Below, piece after piece: positions 24,289-31,868 of a stretch of DNA of 64,000 nt. How positions within the stretch are numbered: the stretch's first letter is position 1; each line of letters opens with the position of its first letter. Origin of the DNA: Methanomicrobiaceae archaeon (GTDB lineage: Archaea > Halobacteriota > Methanomicrobia > Methanomicrobiales > Methanomicrobiaceae); contig JAFGWE010000048.1 in the NCBI GenBank assembly GCA_016937345.1, positions 1-64,000 of the forward strand, given 5' to 3'. Position numbers and translations under genes: made by a program. The notes below the pieces were generated by a model. It had not been told where the DNA came from, searched no databases, and saw only the letters and a program-made list of their open reading frames with translations.

Positions 24289-26590
24289 TTTTAGCCTCTT
24301 TTGTGCAGTAGATCTTATATTCACCGTTTACGGACTCAACACCATGTATGTCATGCGAAAATCCGGGGAACTTTTTGTCAAACTCCTGTAGTGCAAGGAG
24401 ATACTGAATAATCGGCCCCTCCTTCCTGCCTGCCGCTTCTCCGGGTGCAAGGACAGGAATTCCCGGAGGATATGGGAACACTCCGGTTGCAACGATTCTG
24501 TCTTCCATATCAGAGACAGAGACATTCTCAACGTCGCCACGAACTAGTCTCTTGTAAGCTTCTGCATATGTTAAAACCTGTTCGGGAAGCTTTTCGTAGG
24601 CCTCCTGTAAAAGTGCACCCTGCCCTGTGTCCTTCATGTAGCCGTGCATCTCATTTACAAGGTCGGGAAGCGTCATACCGCCGTATCTGCCCGGATATGC
24701 CTTTGTAAGGTCAGGGAATATCTCCTCAAGCGGAGAGTTTTCATCGCAGTGACGCTTAAACTCGAAAAGTTCTGTAACAAGCGTCCCCCACTTCCCCTTT
24801 GTGATTCCCATCGAGAATAAGAAGAGAATATTGTAGTCGCCCGACTTCTCATTGACAATTCCTCTGGTATCCAGGAATTTTACAACGATTGCAGCCGGGA
24901 TACCCCATTCTGACGGAGTCCCGTCCTCCTCCATTCCGGGCATTAAAACTGTAACCTTAATCGGGTCTAACATGCAGTAGTCGTCCGGAAGGCCGGTAAA
25001 TCCGTGCCATTTATCCTCCGGATGCAGGACCCAGCAGGACGGATTTTCGCTGAGAAGATCCACAGGGGCATCGGCAAATGCAATCTTTTCCCCGGAATTT
25101 GAATCAGTTACAAATTCCGGCTGCCACATGCCAAACCACCAGTCAGCATCTGTATTCCCGTGCCCAATCTCCCGTTTTATCCTCGCCATCGTCCGCCTGA
25201 ACCTTATTGCATCCTCGATTGGCTCTCCTGTGAGAAGCCTTCCCGAAGCACCATCCATCATCTTTGCAGCAACGTCACAGGATGCAATTATAGTATAAAG
25301 GGGCGAGGTTGAGGTGTGCATCATGAAAGCCTCATTGAACCTCGAATGCTCTATAGGGACTCTTCCGTTTCTCACATGCACCATTGAGGCCTGTGAGAGT
25401 GCTGCCAGGAGTTTATGTGTTGACTGGGTGGCAAAGACTGTAGGGCCGTTTGGATTCTTCGCATCATCCCTCATTGCGAAGCGGTTTCTGTAGATGGGGT
25501 TGAAACGGGCGTATCCGTACCATGCCTCATCGAAATGTATGCTGTCAACACTCTTTCCAAGCTCCTCTTCAACCCATTTTGCATTGTAGCAGAGGCCGTC
25601 GTATGTTGAGTTTGTAATTATTGAGTGGACCGGAATTCTGCTCTGTTCTGCATTCAGAAGCTGGCTGTCCTCAATTTTCTCCTTTATTGCCTGAGGTGAC
25701 ATCTCCTCAGGACGTATGGGCCCAATTATTCCGTATTTGTTTCTGGTCGGAACAAGGTAAACTGGAACAGCGTGCGTCATCGTAAGTGAATGTTCAGCCG
25801 ATTTGTGACAGTTTCTGTCAACAAGAACTATATCGTCACTGCAGACCCGCCCGAAGAATACAATCTTATTGGAGGTCGATGTGCCGTTTGTGACAAAATA
25901 CGTCTTTTCAGCACCGAAAACCTTTGCGGCATACCTCTCGGCATCGCCGACAGGACCTGAGTGATCAAGAAGGGACCCTAATTCTCCTACGGATATTGAA
26001 AGGTCTGATCTGAAGAGCTGTTCACCAAAGAAATTGAAAAATGACCGTCCTGCAGGGGATTTACGAAATGCAGTTCCTCCGGCGTGACCGGGAGTATGCC
26101 ATGAATATTCAAAATCGCGTGAGAATTTCACGAGTTCACCAAAAAACGGCGGCAGAAGCTTCTCCCGGTATCTTCTTGCGGCGGCGGTTATTCTGCCAGC
26201 CAGAAACTCGGATGTATCCTCCATGACCCAGACAAACTCATTTATCTCCTTTATCATGTCGATTGTCAGTGATGTCGGGGAGTCGCGGGTCGGTTCACCC
26301 ATCAAAAAGATTGGAACATCCTCATTTCGTTTCCTTATCTCTTCTATTATGAGTGATGCCGCACTCTCATTTTCACCAGCTTTGCCAAGGTTCCAGTTTA
26401 TAAGGATACAGTCAACAGCCGGAAGATTTGAGAGAGCAGAACGTGCCTCCTCCGCCGATGCAAGTGTTGTGACCTCTATGCCGTAACCGGCGAGATCAGC
26501 AGAAATCCGCTTAATTGCCCGCCCTTCCGGTGTGTCGGTATGAACATTACCGTCAATTATTCCTACCTGTAATTTCTCTTCAGGATTCAT
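24281..26590 (-). CDS. Orn/Lys/Arg decarboxylase (AdiA/CadA-like, PLP-dependent)
   Basis: A 769-aa PLP decarboxylase of the large bacterial type. An N-terminal receiver-like wing domain covers residues 1-130 (IIDGNVHTDTPEG). The aspartate-aminotransferase-fold core includes HTPGHAGG, TNGTSTSNKIV, HFDEAWYGY and PLP Lys393 in STHKLLAALSQ. A C-terminal domain completes the usual length. The motif around Lys and length resemble E. coli AdiA (arginine to agmatine); lysine or ornithine remain possible. ATG 26590 is preceded by GGGGGAG. It is first gene of an operon with an APC antiporter, so it may consume protons for acid resistance or supply agmatine/polyamine (inference). Confidence 0.92.
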   Translation of the reverse strand: MNPEEKLQVGIIDGNVHTDTPEGRAIKRISADLAGYGIEVTTLASAEEARSALSNLPAVDCILINWNLGKAGENESAASLIIEEIRKRNEDVPIFLMGEPTRDSPTSLTIDMIKEINEFVWVMEDTSEFLAGRITAAARRYREKLLPPFFGELVKFSRDFEYSWHTPGHAGGTAFRKSPAGRSFFNFFGEQLFRSDLSISVGELGSLLDHSGPVGDAERYAAKVFGAEKTYFVTNGTSTSNKIVFFGRVCSDDIVLVDRNCHKSAEHSLTMTHAVPVYLVPTRNKYGIIGPIRPEEMSPQAIKEKIEDSQLLNAEQSRIPVHSIITNSTYDGLCYNAKWVEEELGKSVDSIHFDEAWYGYARFNPIYRNRFAMRDDAKNPNGPTVFATQSTHKLLAALSQASMVHVRNGRVPIEHSRFNEAFMMHTSTSPLYTIIASCDVAAKMMDGASGRLLTGEPIEDAIRFRRTMARIKREIGHGNTDADWWFGMWQPEFVTDSNSGEKIAFADAPVDLLSENPSCWVLHPEDKWHGFTGLPDDYCMLDPIKVTVLMPGMEEDGTPSEWGIPAAIVVKFLDTRGIVNEKSGDYNILFLFSMGITKGKWGTLVTELFEFKRHCDENSPLEEIFPDLTKAYPGRYGGMTLPDLVNEMHGYMKDTGQGALLQEAYEKLPEQVLTYAEAYKRLVRGDVENVSVSDMEDRIVATGVFPYPPGIPVLAPGEAAGRKEGPIIQYLLALQEFDKKFPGFSHDIHGVESVNGEYKIYCTKEAKNE

Positions 26591-26690
26591 TTTCTCCCCC
26601 ATAAAAATCACCGGCAATAATTCTCAATATGGACAAACTAATGCCAAAAATGAGGCCGGCTCATGATAGAGAATCACATTTGAGACATAT

Positions 26691-26700
26691 ATATAAATAT
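26691..26700 (-). promoter_or_regulatory. TATA box for decarboxylase operon
   Basis: On the minus strand ATATTTATAT lies about 100 nt before ATG 26590, predicting a leader of about 75 nt. This agrees with the presence of a clear Shine-Dalgarno sequence. Confidence 0.4.
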
Positions 26701-26815
26701 CGTGGATTTATGACTGCAATTAAAACGAATGAGAAAATAACTGCATCAACAATGCTAAAGGTGAGTGTTTAATCTCCCCCAGGCAGGGAGTCCATAAGAT
26801 TATTTTTGATATACC

Positions 26816-26823
26816 AAAAAAAA
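26816..26823 (-). terminator. Poly-T terminator after the chitinase gene
   Basis: Eight consecutive Ts on the minus strand begin 11 nt after the chitinase stop codon (26834), the usual archaeal termination signal. Confidence 0.5.
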
Positions 26824-26833
26824 GTTGTGTAGA

Positions 26834-29734
26834 TTATCCGCCCAGAAGACCGGTTGCAGGAGTGGGAGTTGGTGTTATAAGCCCCGTTGCATAAGTAGGT
26901 TTTGGCAAAAGACCCGTTGCGTAGGTGGGTGTCGGGGTAGGTGTCGGAACAGGTTTTGGTTCTTCAGGAGCCAGCTCCCATACATATGCCTCTCCCGGGA
27001 TTTCATTTCTGTTCATCCAGCTTGCCCTGTATCTGTTGTGTTGGTAAATGACCATATCTCCGGCGGCATAAACCTTCCTGTAATCCCACTGCCCGACCTC
27101 TGTTGAAGGAGTAGGAGTAGGCACGTAGCGACCTTCATCTGACATCCATGAATATGTATGCCCGGGAGGTTCGGCTACGTTCCACCATCTCGCCGTGTAT
27201 GTATGGGCCTTGTAAATGACCGTATCTCCGGTGTCATACTCGGTTTTTGAGTCCCATGTGGGCATAAGGCCTGTTGCAGGAGTTTCAGTTGGTGTGACAG
27301 TGTCTGTAACCGGAACTTCATCTTCATCAGGTTCAATCTCTGACGTAAGTTCCCATACATAGGTCTCACCGGGTTTCTCATCCATTGTCAGCCACTTTGC
27401 CGAGTATACACCGTCGTCGTAGATGACAGTATCACCTGACAGATAGATCTCATCCGGATGCCATTGCATGATCAGGCCTTTTGCATGATCTGTCTTCGGG
27501 ATTAGCTTTCCGGAAGTCGAAAGCCATACATATTCAACGCCGGGCTCCTCGTCAATTGTCCACCATCTCGCGGCATACATACTGCCCTTGTAAAGGACAA
27601 TGTCCCCGGTATCGTACTCCTTATCAGCTTTCCATTCAGGGAGCAGGCCTGTTGCCTTTGTGGGTGTTGGTGTTATAAGACCCATAGCAGGGGTTGGTTC
27701 GGGTGTAGGAGTTTCAGTCGCAGAAGGACGCATTGACGGATAATCCTTGAAGATATTCGAGAATTCATATAAATCCTGTTTGACACCGCTGCAATACCAT
27801 TGTTTTTCCGTATTGCCGGGACACTCTCCGGTGTCACGGGTCATGGCCCACATGGACATCATTCCGACGCCATTGCCGCCTGCAAATTCTGCAAGCGTTT
27901 TGGCATTGTCCAGAGTAAAGATCTCTCCTACCTGGTCATTCTGTCCGATCATCGGAGTCAGGCCCATTCTCTTCCAGATCTCGGCATCGGATTTGCCGCT
28001 GTAATAACCCTGGCTTAACTGTTTATGCACGCCATTGGAGGCATCTAACGCATATTGCCCCATGTCCCCAAGGTAACTGGGACCATAGTCCATGAGCATG
28101 ATATTGACCCTGTCGAAGATGAGCATATCTTTTCCCGGGTTTTCACTTTTATATATGTCCTCAACACTCTTTGCATCAGAGAGGAATGCCAGCACTTCAC
28201 TTGGGAAGCCAACAGTACTGGAGGCAAGAGTGGTCGATACTTTCAGATCCGGGTATTTTTCCTTTAACCTGATTATCGCCTGACTGCGCCTTTTGTTGGC
28301 CCCCATGTCCCCAAGACCCTCTGGCCCTTCGATATCAAAGTCTATGTAGTTTACGCCATATGTTTCAATGACCGAACTGTAAGCCTCGACAAGCTTGTCC
28401 AGGTCTGTAATCTTCATTGCTGGTTCTTGTTTCTTGCCGCAACCATCCGCTCCCCCGAAGGAGATAATGACATCTCCTCCATTTTCACGGAGTGCATTGA
28501 TGTCGCTCAATCTGTAATCGGCTTCTTCATGACCATTGAATCTAAGCTCGCCTGCGTTATTTACAGTTACGAAAGCACATGTAAAGTACTTCACACCTGT
28601 TGTTGCGTAGACTTCGTTGATCGTACAACCCTGCCAGAGTCCGTAATCAATATACGGTGCGTAGATCTGATCAGGCCAGACTGTTGAAGAGATCGGAGCG
28701 GGTGTTGCCGACGGTCTCATCGAGGCATAATTCTTTAGGATATTCGAGAATTCATAATCTGTCTGTACAATGCCGCTGCACTGGGGAGTTGCCGGGCAAG
28801 TCCCGGGGCAACCTCCGTTATCACGATGGACAGACCAGATGGACATCATTCCGGCGCCTTTGTCGCCTGCAAACTCTGCAAACGTTTTGGCATTCTCCAG
28901 AGTGAAGATCTCATACCGGTTGTCATTCTGCCCGATCATCGGGATCAGGCCCATCCTCTTCCAGATCTCGACTTCGGATTTGCCGCTGTAATAACCCTGG
29001 CTTAATTGTTTATTCGTGTTGGTTGCGGCATCTATCGCATATTGTCCCATATCTCCCTTGTAATCATCACCATAGTCCATGAGCATGATATTGACCCTGT
29101 CGAAGATGAGCACGTCTTTTCCTGTACTTTTCTTGTATTCGGCCTCGGCCTCCTTTGCAATACTGAGATAATTTATCTGATGGTCTGTAAGACCAAAAGG
29201 CATGACAGCGATGGTTGTCGATACCTTCAGGTCCGGATATTTCTCCCTGAGCTTCAATATTGCCTGGCTGCGCCTTTCGGTCGCAGATTTGTTCTGCACA
29301 AGGGCTCCTTCGATATCGAAATCTATATAGTTCACACCATATGTATCGATCACAGAACTGTATGCCTCCACAAGAGTGTCTATGTCCTTTATTACATACG
29401 CCGGTTCGGTAGTCACAGCAAATGCTCCCCCGAAGGAGATTATCACGTTGCCGTCCTTTTCACGGATTGCTTTGATCTTATCCTTATAATAATCAGCTTG
29501 AGGATGATCTCCGAATCTGAGTTCGCCGGCCTTGTTCACATTTACAAAACCAAGCGAATAGTACTTCACCCCGGTCGCATCGTACATATCGTTGATCGTG
29601 GGGGGTACCCACATCTCGATATTGATATACGGTGCGTAGACCTGATCCGGCCAGTCCGTAGCAGCTGCAGCAGGAAAAACAAGACTCCCGCATAGCAAAA
29701 TAATAATTGCAAAAACCAGTTTATTCAGCGTCAT
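26834..29734 (-). CDS. Secreted tandem GH18 chitinase with four CBM5/12 modules
   Basis: A 966-aa exported glycoside hydrolase. After a signal peptide (residues 1-25, ending AAAA) come two GH18 domains, about 27-338 and 353-668. Each has the catalytic YIDFDIEG motif (DxxDxDxE, acid Glu142 and Glu469), an ISFGGA strand and an NIMLMDYG strand. Four chitin-binding CBM5/12 modules follow (about 700-741, 757-798, 826-866, 881-921), each with YxxGDxVxY, a W-rich centre and PGxxYxW. Linkers are Thr/Pro-rich and repeat ATGLL/ATGLI. ATG 29734 has GGAG six nt before it and begins the signal peptide; the frame is open upstream. Relatives known to me are bacterial chitinases; substrate chitin is inferred. 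Confidence 0.9.
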   Translation of the reverse strand: MTLNKLVFAIIILLCGSLVFPAAAATDWPDQVYAPYINIEMWVPPTINDMYDATGVKYYSLGFVNVNKAGELRFGDHPQADYYKDKIKAIREKDGNVIISFGGAFAVTTEPAYVIKDIDTLVEAYSSVIDTYGVNYIDFDIEGALVQNKSATERRSQAILKLREKYPDLKVSTTIAVMPFGLTDHQINYLSIAKEAEAEYKKSTGKDVLIFDRVNIMLMDYGDDYKGDMGQYAIDAATNTNKQLSQGYYSGKSEVEIWKRMGLIPMIGQNDNRYEIFTLENAKTFAEFAGDKGAGMMSIWSVHRDNGGCPGTCPATPQCSGIVQTDYEFSNILKNYASMRPSATPAPISSTVWPDQIYAPYIDYGLWQGCTINEVYATTGVKYFTCAFVTVNNAGELRFNGHEEADYRLSDINALRENGGDVIISFGGADGCGKKQEPAMKITDLDKLVEAYSSVIETYGVNYIDFDIEGPEGLGDMGANKRRSQAIIRLKEKYPDLKVSTTLASSTVGFPSEVLAFLSDAKSVEDIYKSENPGKDMLIFDRVNIMLMDYGPSYLGDMGQYALDASNGVHKQLSQGYYSGKSDAEIWKRMGLTPMIGQNDQVGEIFTLDNAKTLAEFAGGNGVGMMSMWAMTRDTGECPGNTEKQWYCSGVKQDLYEFSNIFKDYPSMRPSATETPTPEPTPAMGLITPTPTKATGLLPEWKADKEYDTGDIVLYKGSMYAARWWTIDEEPGVEYVWLSTSGKLIPKTDHAKGLIMQWHPDEIYLSGDTVIYDDGVYSAKWLTMDEKPGETYVWELTSEIEPDEDEVPVTDTVTPTETPATGLMPTWDSKTEYDTGDTVIYKAHTYTARWWNVAEPPGHTYSWMSDEGRYVPTPTPSTEVGQWDYRKVYAAGDMVIYQHNRYRASWMNRNEIPGEAYVWELAPEEPKPVPTPTPTPTYATGLLPKPTYATGLITPTPTPATGLLGG
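28082..28125 (-). repeat. 44-bp exact repeat, copy in second GH18 module
   Basis: Identical over 44 bp to 29069-29112, 987 bp away. Both encode the FDRVNIMLMDYG strand of a GH18 domain. DNA-level identity points to a fairly recent internal duplication or gene conversion of the module. Confidence 0.85.
29069..29112 (-). repeat. 44-bp exact repeat, copy in first GH18 module
   Basis: Partner of 28082-28125; see that entry for the encoded segment. Confidence 0.85.
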
Positions 29735-29985
29735 AATTTGCTCCATAAATTTAAAAGAGCCTTCTATTTTGACCACAAATAAATCTATCCCAAATAACAA
29801 TCATTAAAAATGACATCATTAAATGAGATAAATGCCGTTTAAAAATGATTTAAAGCCACATATTGCCAGAAATTATCTTATCATACCACCGATACACAGA
29901 TATACAATGAAATAGTCTCTGAAAGACAATGCGGTATGCATTCAAGCTTATCATATAAATTTCAGAATAAGATGAAAAAAAGATA

Positions 29986-30408
29986 TCAATGGTGATGAGG
30001 CTCTTTTCCGGCTTTCTCTTCCCAGGGAATAAGGCCCTGTTTCACACGATAATCATTTATTGCCTTGTGAATTGCATCCTCTGCAAGAACAGAGCAGTGC
30101 ACCTTCTGCGGGGGAAGCCCCTCAAGTGCACTGACAACAGCTTTGTTTGAAAGCTCCCATGCCTCCTCAAGCGTCTTTCCTTTTATGAGCTCGGTTGCCA
30201 TGCTGCTCGACGCAATTGCAGCACCGCAGCCAAAAGTCTGAAATTTTACATCAGAGATTCTGTTATCCAGAACCCTGATGTAAATCTTCATGATATCCCC
30301 GCACTGTGGATTTCCCTCTTCTCCGATGCCGTCGGCATTTTCAATTGTCCCCTGATTTCTCGGGTTTTCAAAGTGATCCATAACCTTATTGCTGTAATCC
30401 AATTTCAT
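29986..30408 (-). CDS. iscU: Fe-S cluster scaffold protein IscU/NifU-N
   Basis: A 140-aa scaffold on which [2Fe-2S]/[4Fe-4S] clusters are built. Three ligand cysteines are present in family positions: Cys36 in NPQCGD (with Asp38), Cys61 in FGCGAA and Cys105 in VHCSVLAEDA. ATG 30408 is taken as start; a GTG one codon upstream is possible. The C-terminus extends beyond the usual end with GKEPHHH, a short histidine tail. It follows iscS by 55 nt on the same strand. Confidence 0.93.
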   Translation of the reverse strand: MKLDYSNKVMDHFENPRNQGTIENADGIGEEGNPQCGDIMKIYIRVLDNRISDVKFQTFGCGAAIASSSMATELIKGKTLEEAWELSNKAVVSALEGLPPQKVHCSVLAEDAIHKAINDYRVKQGLIPWEEKAGKEPHHH

Positions 30409-30463
30409 CACCAGCTCAATTTTTTTGCATAATTTCTGATATATTTATAAATTCTTTGTTATT

Positions 30464-31645
30464 TCAGGTTCTAAGCTCATCCGGTGTCAGAGGCGACATA
30501 TTGCGAAGCTTCTGAACGATTTCCGGAACAACTTTTAAGACATAATCAACATCCTCATCCGTTGTCATCTCACCGATTGTAAGCCGGAGAGAGCCGTGAA
30601 CAATCTCTGCAGGAATTCCGCAGGCTGTTAATACATGAGAGGGTTCAAGGGAGGATGAGTTGCAGGCACTTCCTGTTGATGCAGCTATTCCTTTTCTGTT
30701 CAGCATCAGAAGAATGGATTCGCCTTCGATATACTCAAAGGTTACATTGACGTTGTTTGGAAGACGATTCTCCGGATGGCCGTTTAAATGTGACTTTGGA
30801 ATCTTCAAAAGCCCTTCTGTCAGGCGGTTTCGAAGTCCGGTCAGTCTTTCCGAGCTTTCTTTTAACTCCGCAACCGAAAGTTCAAGTGCAAGCGCAAGAC
30901 CCACAATACCAGGCACATTCTCTGTTCCGGCACGCCTCTTTCTCTCCTGGTCACCGCCGTGCATAAGAGGATCAAGCTTTACTCTCTTTCCGATATATAA
31001 GGCGCCAGTTCCCTTTGGACCATTGAATTTGTGGCCTGAGAGTGAGAGCATGTCGATATTCATCTCTTCCACATCTATCGGCACATGCCCGACTGCCTGA
31101 ACAGCATCGGTGTGGAAAATTATTCCCTTTTCACGGGCGATTTTCCCTATTTCAGCGATTGGTTCAATTGTTCCTATCTCGTTATTGGCAAACATCACAG
31201 TTATCAGGATGGTATCATCCCTGATTGAGGATTTTACGTCTTCCGGGCTTATCATCCCGTACTTGTCAACAGGAAGATATGTAACCTCAAATCCCTGTTT
31301 CTCGAGCCACTCGCAGGTATAGGATACCGCATGATGCTCAATTGAGCTTGTTATTATGTGCATTCCCTTATCGCAGTTTGCAAAGCAAACACCTTTTATG
31401 GCCCAGTTATCAGACTCCGTTCCGCCGGATGTAAAATATATCTCCTTATCCTGTGCACCTATTGCCGCTGCGACCCGGGAGCGTGCTTTTGCAACAGCCT
31501 CTCTTGATATTTTTGCAATATCATACAGAGATGACGGATTTCCAAAATTCTCTGTCATAAAAGGAATCATTGCATCAACAACCTCCGGTCTTAAGGGCGT
31601 TGTTGCGGCATTGTCCATGTAAACAATACGTTTATTATCTTCCAT
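30464..31645 (-). CDS. iscS: Cysteine desulfurase IscS/NifS
   Basis: A 393-aa PLP enzyme that removes sulfur from cysteine and passes it to IscU. Features: DNAATTPLRPEV at the N-terminus, TSGGTESDN, HTDAVQAVGH, PLP Lys206 in SGHKFNGPKG and persulfide Cys328 in STGSACNSS. ATG 31645 has GGAG before it. With iscU downstream it forms a minimal ISC operon. An inverted repeat at 31676-31711 lies in its promoter region. Confidence 0.95.
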   Translation of the reverse strand: MEDNKRIVYMDNAATTPLRPEVVDAMIPFMTENFGNPSSLYDIAKISREAVAKARSRVAAAIGAQDKEIYFTSGGTESDNWAIKGVCFANCDKGMHIITSSIEHHAVSYTCEWLEKQGFEVTYLPVDKYGMISPEDVKSSIRDDTILITVMFANNEIGTIEPIAEIGKIAREKGIIFHTDAVQAVGHVPIDVEEMNIDMLSLSGHKFNGPKGTGALYIGKRVKLDPLMHGGDQERKRRAGTENVPGIVGLALALELSVAELKESSERLTGLRNRLTEGLLKIPKSHLNGHPENRLPNNVNVTFEYIEGESILLMLNRKGIAASTGSACNSSSLEPSHVLTACGIPAEIVHGSLRLTIGEMTTDEDVDYVLKVVPEIVQKLRNMSPLTPDELRT

Positions 31646-31675
31646 ATATGCTCCATTAAAATGTGTATTTATTCT

Positions 31676-31711
31676 ATTCCGGACGGACGGCTTTTACATT
31701 GAATCCGGAAT
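31676..31711. promoter_or_regulatory. Inverted repeat in the isc promoter region
   Basis: ATTCCGGA (31676-31683) and TCCGGAAT (31704-31711) form a perfect 8-bp inverted repeat with a 20-nt spacer, 31-66 nt upstream of iscS. Each arm contains the palindrome TCCGGA. It may be an operator for an iron- or sulfur-responsive regulator (inference). Confidence 0.35.
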
Positions 31712-31868
31712 GAGAACTTTATGCAGACAATATCTTTAATTCGATTATACTTTATCCTCTCTTTTTCCAAAAAAAGGCAAAAATATGCAGTATAAAGATA
31801 GTTCGCAGATATCACGACAGAAAAAATGAAATTTTTACCATCACATCCTTTTGGTAAGAATATAATTT

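Noticed and set aside
26834-27700. Repeated linker DNA considered as a CRISPR-like or tandem repeat array
   Set aside because: Repeats follow protein linkers and CBM modules within one open frame, with irregular spacing and no unique spacers.
29006-29695. 229-codon plus-strand frame
   Set aside because: It is antisense to the first GH18 module of the chitinase, whose domains and catalytic motifs are clear on the minus strand.
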